Source of the DNA: Streptomyces lacrimifluminis
Lineage (GTDB): Bacteria; Actinomycetota; Actinomycetes; Streptomycetales; Streptomycetaceae
Length of the DNA stretch: 64,000 bases
Reading direction: 5' to 3'
Assembly: GCF_014646095.1 (NCBI RefSeq)
Contig: NZ_BMMU01000032.1
Span: 1-64,000, forward strand
Shown in pieces: positions 51,282 to 59,942 of this stretch (positions are counted from its first letter, which is position 1; every line of letters begins with the position of its first letter). The translations under genes were made by a program, and so were the position numbers. The notes under the pieces were generated by a model. The model saw nothing but the letters and a program-made list of their open reading frames with translations. It ran no database searches and was not told the origin of the DNA.

Positions 51282-52250
51282 CTACTCGCCCACCGAGACG
51301 AAACGCCAGACCTCGCCGTCCCCGTCCTCGTCGGAGTCGGCGTCTTCGGGATCGGCGTCGACCTCCACACCGGCGGGCTCCAGCGTCTCCAGCAGCCGGG
51401 TACGCAGCGCTTCACTGAGGTAGTTGTGGTGCAGGTCGAGCTTCTTCAGATGCGTCAGCGGCTGACCGGTCAGCAGCGCCGTCGCACCCTCGTCGGTGAG
51501 CACGCCCATCGAGACGTCCAGCACCTCCAGCCGTGCCACCACCGGCGCGGACGCGAGTGCCGTACAGATGGCGTCCTGGATCTCGCTGTTGCACAGGGCG
51601 AGCCGCGTGAGGTTCGGCAGCCTGGTGCCCGCGAAGAAGGGCTCCAGGTCGGCCACGTCGGCATCACCGCCGTACTCGGACGTGCCCAGCCACAGGTCGA
51701 GTTCGACGAGGGCGGGCAGATCGCTGCCCGCGATGCCGCGCACCACCTCGACGGGCATGCCACCGGTCTCCACGGTCAGACTGCGCAGCCGCTCGTGACG
51801 GACCGCGGGGAAGACCAGTTCGTTGCCCCCGCGGACTCCGAACTCCTCCAGGTCGGGAAAGGCATCCAGGAGGGGAGTGACGTCACCCTGGGTGATCCAG
51901 GAGATCTCGCTCTCCTCCATCACGATGTCGCCCAGGAACAGGCCGCGCAGGGCGGGCAGTTGGCCACGAGCCGCCACCAGAGCCCCGATCACGGCGTCGG
52001 GGCCGCTGTCGTACACGTTGCTCCAGGCGCCGACGATCAGGGCGCGGACCTGCCGGGTGTCGACCGCCTCCAGGAAGCGGGCGAAGGCCTGCTCCCACTC
52101 CTCCTTAGCGTCGTAGGAGTCGACGGCGATGCGCCATGCGACGGAATCGGGCGACGGAAGGGCGGACACGTCCGCCGGTGTGTCACCGGCGTCGGGAAAG
52201 GTGAAGGCCGGCAGGCCGTGGAATTCCCCGAGGTGGCTACCGATGGTCAT
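51282..52250 (-). CDS. STM4015-family leucine-rich-repeat protein
   Basis: A 322-residue cytoplasmic protein. N-terminal family region: MTIGSHLGEFHGLPAFTFPD and SVAWRIAVDSYDAKEEWEQA. Then ribonuclease-inhibitor-like leucine-rich repeats: LPALRGLFLGDI, LRSLTVETGG, LPALVELDLWLG, LPNLTRLALCNSEIQDA, LEVLDVSMGVLTDEGATALL and LKKLDLHHNYLSEALRTRLL (about residues 105-300). The tail is strongly acidic (DADPEDADSDEDGDGE). LRR domains usually bind protein, so it may present or recognise a protein partner of the operon's enzymes. First gene of the operon; ATG 52250 follows AGGGAGCAGG. Confidence 0.85.
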   Translation of the reverse strand: MTIGSHLGEFHGLPAFTFPDAGDTPADVSALPSPDSVAWRIAVDSYDAKEEWEQAFARFLEAVDTRQVRALIVGAWSNVYDSGPDAVIGALVAARGQLPALRGLFLGDIVMEESEISWITQGDVTPLLDAFPDLEEFGVRGGNELVFPAVRHERLRSLTVETGGMPVEVVRGIAGSDLPALVELDLWLGTSEYGGDADVADLEPFFAGTRLPNLTRLALCNSEIQDAICTALASAPVVARLEVLDVSMGVLTDEGATALLTGQPLTHLKKLDLHHNYLSEALRTRLLETLEPAGVEVDADPEDADSDEDGDGEVWRFVSVGE

Positions 52251-52520
52251 GCGTGCCTGCTCCCTGATGCTGAGACCGGTGGATCGGCTGTCGTGGTGCT
52301 GGTCCTGGCGCGTGCCGATCGCATCCAGGTAAAGGAGTTCTACCAAGCCCCACTGACAACGCCGCGAACAGGGGCCCCCGCACGGCCCGGCGGCCCTTCG
52401 GCGAGCCGCGGCCGACCGGACGCCACGCCCGGCCCGGTTCGGCTGTGAGGCCCGATTGTCAGTGCCCGCCTCTACGGTCGTTCCCATGGCACACGTCGTG
52501 CCGCATCGGGAGGGAGACCC

Positions 52521-52847
52521 ATGTACCGGCAAGGTGACGTTCTGATCGTGGCGCTGGCCGAGGGCGCGGTGCCGGAGTACGCGGTCGACGCGACGTCCGA
52601 ACCGCGTGACGGCCGCGGCAGACTCGTCCTGGCCCTCGGTGAAGTCACCGGGCACGCCCATGCGGTGGCCGGTCCGGGACGCCTGATCCGGGAGGCCGGT
52701 GTGTTCGGGCCGATGCTGCTGCACGTGCCCGAGGGTGCGCGGGTCGTGCACGAGGAGCACGCGGCGATCTCGCTCCCGAAGGGCTGGTACCGGGTGATCC
52801 GGCAGCGGGAGTACATCCCGGGTTCGGTGCGCGTCGTCGCCGACTGA
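52521..52847 (+). CDS. conserved hypothetical protein
   Basis: A 108-residue soluble protein of unknown function, divergent from STM4015 across a 270-bp gap. Starts MYRQGDVLIVALAEGAVPEY behind GGGAGGG; then GRLVLALGEVTGHAHAVAGP, LLHVPEGARVVHEEHAAISL and KGWYRVIRQREYIPG. It has a compact beta-rich pattern with three conserved-looking His. It precedes the DUF6745 gene by 81 bp on the same strand and is likely co-transcribed with it. Confidence 0.75.
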   Translation: MYRQGDVLIVALAEGAVPEYAVDATSEPRDGRGRLVLALGEVTGHAHAVAGPGRLIREAGVFGPMLLHVPEGARVVHEEHAAISLPKGWYRVIRQREYIPGSVRVVAD

Positions 52848-52928
52848 CAGCACCGGGCAGGCGGGGGAAGCGAAGAACCGGGCGGCACGGGGATGCGGTC
52901 CGGCACAGCAACTGGGAGAGGAACGGCG

Positions 52929-53957
52929 TTGAAGGATCAGGGCAGTTGGCGGGCGGCGGCAGCGGCGACGGGACCGGGTGACCGGGCGGTGGCCGAGGAG
53001 GGCGTCCGACTCGCCTACCGGCGTGCGGGACTGCCGGAACCCGACCGGATCCTGTGGGCGCGCTCGCCCCGCGAGGCGGTACGCATGCTCATGACGGCCA
53101 CGCACCCGGACGGTTCGGCGCTCGGCCCTCTCGGCGCCGGTGTCCGCGACGCGGTGCTGGGCGCGCCCTGGGCCGCCGAACGGGCCAGGCTGCACGCGGA
53201 GTTGGGGCCGGAGCGGTGGAGCGGGCACTGGCGGACCACGGGAGCGAGCCTGTGGGAGGCGACCCGCACCCTGGTCGACCGGGTGCGGGCGGGAACAGTC
53301 GAGGAACTCGCCGCCGACCGGCAGGAGGAGGCGCAGGTCCGCCTGCTGCTTCTGGACGCCGCACTGGGACAGCACGACGCGGCCTGGCTGTGCGCGTTCG
53401 AGTCCGGCGACGACAGCCCCTTGGCGGGCCTTGCCAAGGTGGCGGGCGAGGCGGGCTGGTGGTGGCCCTACGAGAGGACGGCGATCGTCAGCGAACGCCC
53501 TCTGACCCTGCACCGCGACGAAGCGGGCCGCCTGGACCGTGGCGACGGCCCGGCGCTCGGTTACGCGGACGGATTCGAGCTGTACGCCTGGCGCGGCATG
53601 CCCGTGCCACGGGACTTCCTGGACGAGCTGACCGCGCTGACCCCGGAGCGGATCCGCGGCGAGGAGAACGCCGAACTCCGCCGGGTGATGCTGGAGTACT
53701 ACGGCTACGACCGCTACCTGGACGAGTCCGGCGCGAAACCCGTCCACCGCGACGAGACGGGGGTGCTGTGGCGCGTCGAACTGGTCGGTGACGAGGACGT
53801 GGTCATGGTCGAGGTCGTCAACTCCACGCCGGAACCGGACGGTACGAGCCGCACCTACTGGCTGAGGGTGCCGCCGACGACCCGTACGGCCCGTGAGGGA
53901 GTGGCCTGGACGTTCGGAATAGGCGCGGAACTGTACGAGCCGTTGCGGCAGACGTGA
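52929..53957 (+). CDS. DUF6745-domain protein
   Basis: A 342-residue protein matching DUF6745: EEGVRLAYRRAGLPEPDRIL then WARSPREAVRMLM, WWWPYERTAIVSERPLTLHR, YADGFELYAWRGMPVPRDF, and ENAELRRVMLEYYGYDRYL. The C-terminal part (VVMVEVVNSTPEPDGTSRTYWLRVP) is beta-rich. Function is unknown; these proteins often sit near leucine-rich-repeat genes. TTG 52929 is preferred because GAGAGGAAC is well placed, whereas ATG 52893 lacks spacing. Probably co-expressed with the 108-aa gene and possibly linked to the divergent STM operon. Confidence 0.78.
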   Translation: MKDQGSWRAAAAATGPGDRAVAEEGVRLAYRRAGLPEPDRILWARSPREAVRMLMTATHPDGSALGPLGAGVRDAVLGAPWAAERARLHAELGPERWSGHWRTTGASLWEATRTLVDRVRAGTVEELAADRQEEAQVRLLLLDAALGQHDAAWLCAFESGDDSPLAGLAKVAGEAGWWWPYERTAIVSERPLTLHRDEAGRLDRGDGPALGYADGFELYAWRGMPVPRDFLDELTALTPERIRGEENAELRRVMLEYYGYDRYLDESGAKPVHRDETGVLWRVELVGDEDVVMVEVVNSTPEPDGTSRTYWLRVPPTTRTAREGVAWTFGIGAELYEPLRQT

Positions 53958-54188
53958 CCGGAAGCTCGTGCCTGCCGAGGCGCCGACCGGCTGGTCCTCG
54001 GTGCCGCCCGCGCCGGGTATGGTCCCCGCCTTGTCGGTGATGCGGGCGGGCAGGCCACCCTCGCAGGCGGTGCACTTCTCCATCGAAGGCAGCTCCTACG
54101 GCTTCCCCTGGACGCGGATCGACCCTGACGGCCGGACCGTCGGCGCCTGATCCCGCCCCGGGGCGGTTCCCGTACGTCGGAGCCGGCG

Positions 54189-55103
54189 TCAGGACACCTG
54201 TACCGGTGTGGTCTCCAGGAGTTCGGCGGCCATCCGGCGGGCGGGAGCCTCGGTCTGCCGCGCGATGCGGTGGAAGGTCTCCTGGGCCGAGCGGGCCGGC
54301 CAGTCCGGGGGCAGATGGCCGGCGGGGAGCCGTGGGTCCGTGCGGATGGTGTCCAGCCATTCGCTGATCACGCGCAGCCGGACACCGAGCGGGTCGTCGG
54401 AACCGGTGCCGGGCCAGGTGGACCAGCGTCTGTCGAAGTCGGCGTAGCGGGCGCCGATGCTGCCCAGGTCCCAGGTGTCACGGATCATCAGGCCGATGTC
54501 GGTGGCGTCGTCGGCCGAGGCATGGAAGATCTTGACGTGGGCCGCGAGGCCGAGCTCGGAGACGAGCGTGGAGACGTCGACGTCCCCGGGGGCGATCCAC
54601 AGGCCGCTGTACAGGGCGCCGAAGCCCGACCAGGTGAGCCGGGAGCGCAGATCGTGCCGCTGGCGCTGCCAGGACTCGGGCAGTGAGAAGCCGAGCAGTG
54701 TCCAGGTGCCGTCCCACTCCTCGTTGACGGCGCCGGTCTGCCAGAGGCGTCGCCGGCCGTCCCAGAGGATCTGTTCCGTCTGGGCGGTCAGGCCGAAGTA
54801 CATCCTGCGTCCCTGGCGCCGGCGCTGCAGCAGACCCCGGTTGACCATGCGGGTGAGGGTGGACCTGACGGCGTGTTCCCCGACTCCGGCACGGGCGAGC
54901 ACATCGATGATGCTGCCCGAGTACACATGACCGAGCCCCTCCTCCAGGACGTAGCTGCCGAAGAGGGCGAACATGAGTGACTGGGGGCGCGGCTGCGGTC
55001 CGGCGGGGGTCTCCTCCGCGGCCTGGGTGTTCTCGTCGTGCACGTCGGAAAGGGTACGGCCGCCCCGCAGGTCCCCGACGTCAGGGGGCTCGGGCGAGGT
55101 CAC
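54189..55103 (-). CDS. PaaX family transcriptional repressor
   Basis: A 304-residue regulator of the PaaX type, known in phenylacetate catabolism as an acyl-CoA-responsive repressor. Seen: LMFALFGSYVLEEGLGHVYS then IIDVLARAGVGEHAVRSTLTRM and VNRGLLQRRRQGRRMYFGLT (winged helix, about residues 43-105), EWDGTWTLLGFSLPE, and a C-terminal WLDTIRTDPRLPAGHLPPDW. GTG 55103 or GTG 55043 could be the start; neither has a good ribosome site. Divergent from the ABC importer operon, which it probably regulates. Confidence 0.82.
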   Translation of the reverse strand: MTSPEPPDVGDLRGGRTLSDVHDENTQAAEETPAGPQPRPQSLMFALFGSYVLEEGLGHVYSGSIIDVLARAGVGEHAVRSTLTRMVNRGLLQRRRQGRRMYFGLTAQTEQILWDGRRRLWQTGAVNEEWDGTWTLLGFSLPESWQRQRHDLRSRLTWSGFGALYSGLWIAPGDVDVSTLVSELGLAAHVKIFHASADDATDIGLMIRDTWDLGSIGARYADFDRRWSTWPGTGSDDPLGVRLRVISEWLDTIRTDPRLPAGHLPPDWPARSAQETFHRIARQTEAPARRMAAELLETTPVQVS

Positions 55104-55250
55104 CGGGACGTCGGCCCGACGGGGCCACGGATTCTCATGCGGGGCTGCACGGACGGAACTCCCTTTTTCGATGTGCCTCGTTGGCGGTGGCCGCGCTCGT
55201 CGAAGTTGTCGGGGCCTCTCTTGTCCTGAGTGCTGACAGCGCGAACATAG

Positions 55251-55290
55251 GTGTGTACATTGCGGCCGTCAAGAAAGTGCACAACATTCG
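55251..55290. promoter_or_regulatory. possible operator region of PaaX/ABC divergent promoter
   Basis: GTGTACATT (55252-55260) and GTGCACAAC (55279-55287) are similar A/T-richer half-sites in the 264-bp gap, 80-120 bp before the substrate-binding protein start. Tentative PaaX target. Confidence 0.25.
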
Positions 55291-55367
55291 GGTCGCAGGT
55301 CCGCGCGACTCGTTCCGTCATCTCGGGGCGTTCACCCATCCAGCGTTGCTTCCGTCAGGAGAGGCCC

Positions 55368-56345
55368 ATGCAGAGGCGCATTTTCGGGCTTGCCGCAGTA
55401 GTGATCACGGTCGTCGGCGCGGCCGGATGCGGGTCGTCGGACCCGGCAGACAGTGGTTCGTCGTCCTCGGGCGGCGACAAGACCACGCAGGTCAAGGTCG
55501 GCATCATCCCCATCATCGATCTGGCGCCGCTCTATCTGGGCCAGAAGAAGGGGTTCTTCAGCAGCCGGGGCATCGAACTGGAGATGGTGAGTGCCCAGGG
55601 CGGCGCGGCGATCATCCCCGGTGTGGTGAGCGACCAGTTCCAGTTCGGGTTCAGCAACACCACGTCGCTGATGATCGCCCAGGTCAAGGGCGTACCGATC
55701 AAGTCCGTGGTCAACGGTGCGGCCTCCAACGGCAAGGTCGGCGGAGACGTCACCGGTGTGGCCGTCAAGAAGGACAGCTCGATCAAGTCGGCCAAGGACC
55801 TCGCCGGGCACACGGTCGCCGTCAACACCCTGCAGAACATCGGATCCACCACGGTGCGCGAGTCGGTCCGCAAGGCCGGCGGCGACCCGGAGAAGGTCAC
55901 GTTCGTCGAGATGCCGTTCGATCAGATGCCGGCCGCGCTGGACGGCGGGCGGGTGGACGCCGCCTGGATGGGCGATCCCGCGATGACGATCGCCAAGGCA
56001 CAGGGCGCCCGCGTCGTGGCCTCTCCGTTCGCCGAGACGGACCCGCAACTCACCGTGGCGACGTACTTCACCTCCACCCAGCTCGTGAAGCAGAAGCCGG
56101 ACCTGGTCAAGAAGTTCGCCGCGGCCATGAGCGAGTCGCTCCAGTACGCCTCCGACCACCCGGACGAGGCACGCCAGATCCTCACCACCTACACGAAGAT
56201 CGGCGGCGATGTCCTGAACAAGCTCACGCTGCCCAGCTGGCCGGCGGAGGTCGACATGGCCTCGCTGGAGAAGCTCGCCTCCCTCGGTGAGGAGGACGGC
56301 CTCTTCGACGGCAAGAAGCCCGACCTGAACGCCCTGTTCTCATGA
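55368..56345 (+). CDS. NitT/TauT-type ABC transporter substrate-binding lipoprotein
   Basis: A 325-residue lipoprotein. The signal MQRRIFGLAAVVITVVGAAGC ends in a lipobox with Cys 21. A Ser/Gly linker follows, then the SsuA/ThiY-like fold: VKVGIIPIIDLAPLYLGQKK, FFSSRGIELEMVSAQGGAAI, QFQFGFSNTTSLMIAQVKGV, TVAVNTLQNIGSTTVRES and VDAAWMGDPAMTIAKAQG. It binds a small organic acid, sulphonate or similar outside the membrane. ATG 55368 follows CAGGAGAG. The stop overlaps the first permease ATG. The nearby pca genes make an aromatic acid a reasonable ligand guess. Confidence 0.9.
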   Translation: MQRRIFGLAAVVITVVGAAGCGSSDPADSGSSSSGGDKTTQVKVGIIPIIDLAPLYLGQKKGFFSSRGIELEMVSAQGGAAIIPGVVSDQFQFGFSNTTSLMIAQVKGVPIKSVVNGAASNGKVGGDVTGVAVKKDSSIKSAKDLAGHTVAVNTLQNIGSTTVRESVRKAGGDPEKVTFVEMPFDQMPAALDGGRVDAAWMGDPAMTIAKAQGARVVASPFAETDPQLTVATYFTSTQLVKQKPDLVKKFAAAMSESLQYASDHPDEARQILTTYTKIGGDVLNKLTLPSWPAEVDMASLEKLASLGEEDGLFDGKKPDLNALFS

Positions 56346-57202
56346 CCCGCGCCGCCGTCACCACGGACGCGGCGGGCTCCGCCGGGACCGGCACCGGTCC
56401 CGGCGGAGCCCCCGCCCGGCGGCTCCCGGAACGGGCCGTCGCCCCGCTGCGCGGCCTGGCCGGAATCGCCGGACTCGTCGTGGTGCTCGAAGTGCTGCCG
56501 CACACCGGTCTGGTGTCGGCCGACTATCTGCCCCCGGCCTCGGAGACCGTCGGCGCACTGTGGCACCTGCTCGCCGAGCAGACGTTCTGGACCGCGCTCG
56601 GCGACACCCTCACCGGCTGGGGCCTGGGCCTGGCCATCTCCGTCGTGGCGGGCGTGGCGGCCGGACTGGTCATCGGCTCGATACCCGTCCTGCGCGCGGT
56701 CACCGCCTCCACCATCGAGTTCCTGCGCCCCATCCCGTCCGTCGCCCTGATCCCCGTCGCCGTCCTGCTCTACGGCACCGACCTCAGGTCCAAGCTGCTG
56801 CTCGTGGTGTACGCCTCCTTCTGGCAGGTGATCGTCCAGGTCCTGGCCGGCATCCAGGACGTCGACCCGGTCGCGGACGACACCGCCCGCAGCTATCGGC
56901 TCGGCACCTGGGGACGGCTGCGCCACGTCATGTGGCCCACCGCGCTGCCGTACGTGATGACGGGCGTACGGCTGGCCGCCACCGTCGCCCTCATCCTCGC
57001 CGTGACCGCCGAACTCGTCATCGGCGCACCCGGACTCGGCCAGGAGATCGCCGTCGCCCAGACGTCCGGAGCCGTACCGCAGGTCTACGCCCTGGTCCTG
57101 GTCACGGGGCTGCTCGGCGTCGCCGTCAACCTGGTGGCGCGAGCGGTCGAGCGGCGGGCACTGCACTGGCACCAGTCCGTACGCACAGAGGTGGCCGTAT
57201 GA
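56342..57202 (+). CDS. ABC transporter permease (NitT/TauT type)
   Basis: A 286-residue inner membrane permease with about six helices after a Pro/Ala/Gly-rich N-terminus. The coupling-helix signature is EFLRPIPSVALIPVAVLLYG and the later DDTARSYRLGTWGRLRHVMWPTALPYVMTG (EAA-type loop). AELVIGAPGLGQEIAVAQ is also typical. ATG overlaps the preceding stop (ATGA) and its stop overlaps the next ATG, so the operon is translationally coupled. Two different permease genes suggest a heterodimeric channel. Confidence 0.9.
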   Translation: MTRAAVTTDAAGSAGTGTGPGGAPARRLPERAVAPLRGLAGIAGLVVVLEVLPHTGLVSADYLPPASETVGALWHLLAEQTFWTALGDTLTGWGLGLAISVVAGVAAGLVIGSIPVLRAVTASTIEFLRPIPSVALIPVAVLLYGTDLRSKLLLVVYASFWQVIVQVLAGIQDVDPVADDTARSYRLGTWGRLRHVMWPTALPYVMTGVRLAATVALILAVTAELVIGAPGLGQEIAVAQTSGAVPQVYALVLVTGLLGVAVNLVARAVERRALHWHQSVRTEVAV

Positions 57203-57981
57203 CCGTCCTCACCGTCCTGCGACGCGCCCTGCTTCTCCTGGGCCTGCCCGTGGTCCTCTTCGCCGTGTGGTGGTTCGCCACCGCGGACAGCACCGACTTC
57301 TACGTGCCCCCGCTGTCCGCCATCCTCGGAGCCTTCGGGAAGGTCTGGACGGGGGAACGTCTGCTGTCCGACGTCGTCCCGAGTCTCCTGCGCCTCACGG
57401 CCGGCTATCTCCTCGCCGTGGTGGTCGGCGTGGGGCTCGGCCTGCTGGTCGGGATGCGCCGCGTCGTACGGGACGTCCTGGAACCGGTCCTGGAACTCTT
57501 CCGGGCCATCCCGCCGCCCGTCCTCGTACCGGTGATCATGCTGTTCGCGGGCATCGGCGACACCATGAAGGTCATCGTCATCGTCAGTGGCTGTGTGTGG
57601 CCGATCCTGCTCAACACCGTGGAAGGCGTCCGCGCCGTGGACGAGGTGCTCAGCGACACCTGTCGGTCCTACGGCATCACCGGCGCCGCCCGGCTGCGGC
57701 ATCTGGTGCTGCGCGCGGCGAGCCCGCAGATCGTCACGGGCATGCGCCAGGCCCTGTCGATCGGCATCATCCTCATGGTCATCAGCGAGATGTTCGCCGC
57801 CAGCAACGGCCTGGGCTTCACGATCGTGCAGTTCCAGCGCTCGTTCGCCATCCCTGAGATGTGGAGCGGCGTCCTGCTCCTCGGCATCCTCGGCTTCCTC
57901 CTCTCCCTGCTCTTCCGGTTCGCCGAGAACCGGGTCCTGGCCTGGTACCACGGCCTGCGCCGTGCCCAGCGCAACCCCTGA
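57199..57981 (+). CDS. ABC transporter permease (NitT/TauT type)
   Basis: A 260-residue permease with about six helices. Family marks: YVPPLSAILGAFGKVWTGER, LELFRAIPPPVLVPVIMLF, EAA-like DTCRSYGITGAARLRHLVLR and ISEMFAASNGLGFTIVQFQ. It pairs with the upstream permease to form the channel. Overlaps the previous stop by four bases; the ATPase gene follows after 13 bp. Confidence 0.9.
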   Translation: MTVLTVLRRALLLLGLPVVLFAVWWFATADSTDFYVPPLSAILGAFGKVWTGERLLSDVVPSLLRLTAGYLLAVVVGVGLGLLVGMRRVVRDVLEPVLELFRAIPPPVLVPVIMLFAGIGDTMKVIVIVSGCVWPILLNTVEGVRAVDEVLSDTCRSYGITGAARLRHLVLRAASPQIVTGMRQALSIGIILMVISEMFAASNGLGFTIVQFQRSFAIPEMWSGVLLLGILGFLLSLLFRFAENRVLAWYHGLRRAQRNP

Positions 57982-57994
57982 AACGGAGCCGTCG

Positions 57995-58828
57995 ATGCTC
58001 GACGTACGCAACCTGCAGAAGATCTACACCGGACGGAACCGCAACGTCGAAGCCCTGCGGAACCTGACGTTCCATATCGGTGCCGGTGAACTCGTCTGCC
58101 TGGTCGGGCCGTCGGGATGCGGCAAGACCACCCTGCTGAAATGCATGGCGGGACTCCTCGCCCCCACCGACGGCGAAGTACTCCTGGACGGACGCGCGGT
58201 CGACGGCCCCCCGCCCGGGATGGCGGTCGTCTTCCAGGAGTACGGCCGCTCCCTGTTCGCCTGGATGAACGTCCGCGACAACGTCGCCCTGCCCCTGCGC
58301 CGCAAGAAGCTCGGCAAGGAGCGGACACGGGAACTGGTGGACCACGCACTCGAAGTCGTGGGACTGGCCGACGCCCACCAGGCCTACCCCTGGCAGCTGT
58401 CGGGCGGTATGCAGCAGCGCGTCGCCATCGCCCGCGCCGTCGCCTTCGAACCGAAGGTCCTGCTCATGGACGAGCCCTTCGCGGCCGTCGACGCCCAGAC
58501 ACGTGCCGAACTCGAGGACCTCATCCGGCAGTTGTGGCGGGACCTCGGCGTCACCGTCCTGTTCGTCACCCACGACATCGACGAAGCCGTCTACCTCGGC
58601 CAGCGCACCGTCATCCTGTCCAAGTCGCCGACGATCGTGCAGGAGGACCTCACCATCGACCTCCCCGACGAGCGCGACCAGTTGCACACCCGCTCCAGCC
58701 CCCGCTTCGCCGAACTGCGCGCCCACGTCTACGAACAGATCCAGCGGGCAAAACACCGGAGCGGCGACACGGACCCCGAGGCTGTGGACCGGATGCCGGA
58801 GCCCGCTCTGCAGAAGACCGAACACTGA
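57995..58828 (+). CDS. ABC transporter ATP-binding protein (NitT/TauT type)
   Basis: A 277-residue ATPase. Walker A GPSGCGKTT (about residues 38-46), Q-loop VVFQEYGRSLF, signature LSGGMQQRVAIARAV, Walker B VLLMDEPFAAVD and the switch His in VTHDIDEAV. It energises the two permeases. The last 30 residues are a charged extension (RAKHRSGDTDPEAVDRMPE) not needed for the core. ACGGAG precedes ATG 57995. It ends the importer operon. Confidence 0.93.
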   Translation: MLDVRNLQKIYTGRNRNVEALRNLTFHIGAGELVCLVGPSGCGKTTLLKCMAGLLAPTDGEVLLDGRAVDGPPPGMAVVFQEYGRSLFAWMNVRDNVALPLRRKKLGKERTRELVDHALEVVGLADAHQAYPWQLSGGMQQRVAIARAVAFEPKVLLMDEPFAAVDAQTRAELEDLIRQLWRDLGVTVLFVTHDIDEAVYLGQRTVILSKSPTIVQEDLTIDLPDERDQLHTRSSPRFAELRAHVYEQIQRAKHRSGDTDPEAVDRMPEPALQKTEH

Positions 58829-58989
58829 ACCGCCTCTTGTCGTCCGCACGGAGCGGGCGGTGACGCCCGTACAGGTCGGCGTGCCTTCGAGTGCTGTCCT
58901 TCAAGTCGCTCGGGCACGCGTTCGCGCAGGCCCCCGGGCCGGGTTGTCGCACGGAGCGGGGACGGCTTCGTCCGGCTTCGGGGGATGCC

Positions 58990-59871
58990 TCAGAACATCG
59001 CCTGGATGATCCCCACGGTGCGCGCCAGGTGCGGCTCGGAGCGGTCGGCGCGGTGGGCGACGGCCAGCTCGATGCGGGCCTTGGCCCCGGTCAGCGGCAG
59101 GTAGGTGACGCCGTCGAGGGCCAGCGCGGTCACGGGCTCGGGGACGACCGCGACGCCGAGGCCGCCCGCCACGAGCGTGACCAGCGTCGAGGTCTCGCCG
59201 ACCTCGTGGCGGATGTGCGGCTCCACTCCGGCGTCGCGCAGGAGGCCCAGCACGACGTCGTACATCACCGACCGGCGGTCGGCGGAGTGCACGATCAGGT
59301 CGGCACCGGCGAGGTCCGTGACGCGCAGTCGTGACCGCCGGGCGAGGGGGTGGTCGACCGGTACGGCGACCACGAGCCGGTCCCGGCGCAGCGTGTGCAC
59401 GGTGAGGGACAGGTCGGCCGCCGGAGGGCGCAGCAGCGCGACGTCGATCGCGCCCGTGCGCAGCGCCTCGACCTGACCGGGCGCGAGCATCTCGCCGCGG
59501 AAGGAGAACTCCACGCCCGGAAGCTCCTCCGCGAGCCGCCGGGAGAGCGCGGGCAGGAGGCTGTACGTCGCCGAGCCCACGCACCCGATCGCGAGGTGGC
59601 CCACCGAACCGGCGGCGACGAGCCGGGCGTGATGGGCGGCCTCCTCGACGCCGGCGAGGATCGCGCGCGCCCGTTCGAGGTAGGCCCGGCCGGCCTCGGT
59701 GAGGTCGACGCGGCGTGTGGTGCGGTGGAGCAGCTCGACGCCGAGCTCGCCCTCCAGCTGGCGGATCTGCTGGGAGAGCGGCGGCTGGGCCATGTGGAGC
59801 CGCTCTGCGGCGCGACCGAAGTGACGCTCCTCGGCCACCGCCACGAAGTACCGAAGATGACGCAGATCCAT
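58990..59871 (-). CDS. LysR family regulator divergent from pca genes
   Basis: A 293-residue activator. N-terminal HTH: MDLRHLRYFVAVAEERHFGR then AAERLHMAQPPLSQQIRQLE (residues 1-40). The effector domain shows VGHLAIGCVGSATYSLLPAL, VDVALLRPPAA-like IDVALLRPP and GLGVAVVPEPVTAL. The N-terminal sequence and layout resemble BenM/CatR-type regulators of aromatic catabolism. It is divergent from pcaF with a 71-bp gap containing a T-N11-A motif, and so likely activates pcaFIJ in response to a pathway intermediate. Confidence 0.88.
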   Translation of the reverse strand: MDLRHLRYFVAVAEERHFGRAAERLHMAQPPLSQQIRQLEGELGVELLHRTTRRVDLTEAGRAYLERARAILAGVEEAAHHARLVAAGSVGHLAIGCVGSATYSLLPALSRRLAEELPGVEFSFRGEMLAPGQVEALRTGAIDVALLRPPAADLSLTVHTLRRDRLVVAVPVDHPLARRSRLRVTDLAGADLIVHSADRRSVMYDVVLGLLRDAGVEPHIRHEVGETSTLVTLVAGGLGVAVVPEPVTALALDGVTYLPLTGAKARIELAVAHRADRSEPHLARTVGIIQAMF

Positions 59872-59880
59872 ATGCCAACG

Positions 59881-59900
59881 ATATCAATGAGCTTGGATAT
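59881..59900. promoter_or_regulatory. LysR-type binding site
   Basis: ATATC-N10-GATAT (59881-59885 / 59896-59900), a perfect dyad with the T-N11-A form typical of LysR operators, in the short gap between the LysR gene and pcaF. Confidence 0.55.
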
Positions 59901-59942
59901 GTGTACTTCAGAATATCGCGCGCCACGGCTACCGTCGGTGTC

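Noticed and set aside
49845..52448. Very long plus-strand open frame (867 codons) opposite the STM operon
   Set aside because: Composition (Arg/Gly/Val/His-rich, no recognisable motif) is typical of the antisense of GC-rich genes; the minus strand encodes five recognisable families with ribosome sites.
52251..54083. N-terminal extension of the STM4015 frame to a 933-codon protein
   Set aside because: The extra 611 codons are antisense to the DUF6745 and 108-aa genes and have no family similarity; the real start at 52250 has a ribosome site.
53968..54150. 60-codon plus-strand ORF between DUF6745 and PaaX genes
   Set aside because: No ribosome site, and short; PSQAVHFSIEGSSYGFPWTR looks protein-like, but I cannot connect it to a family.
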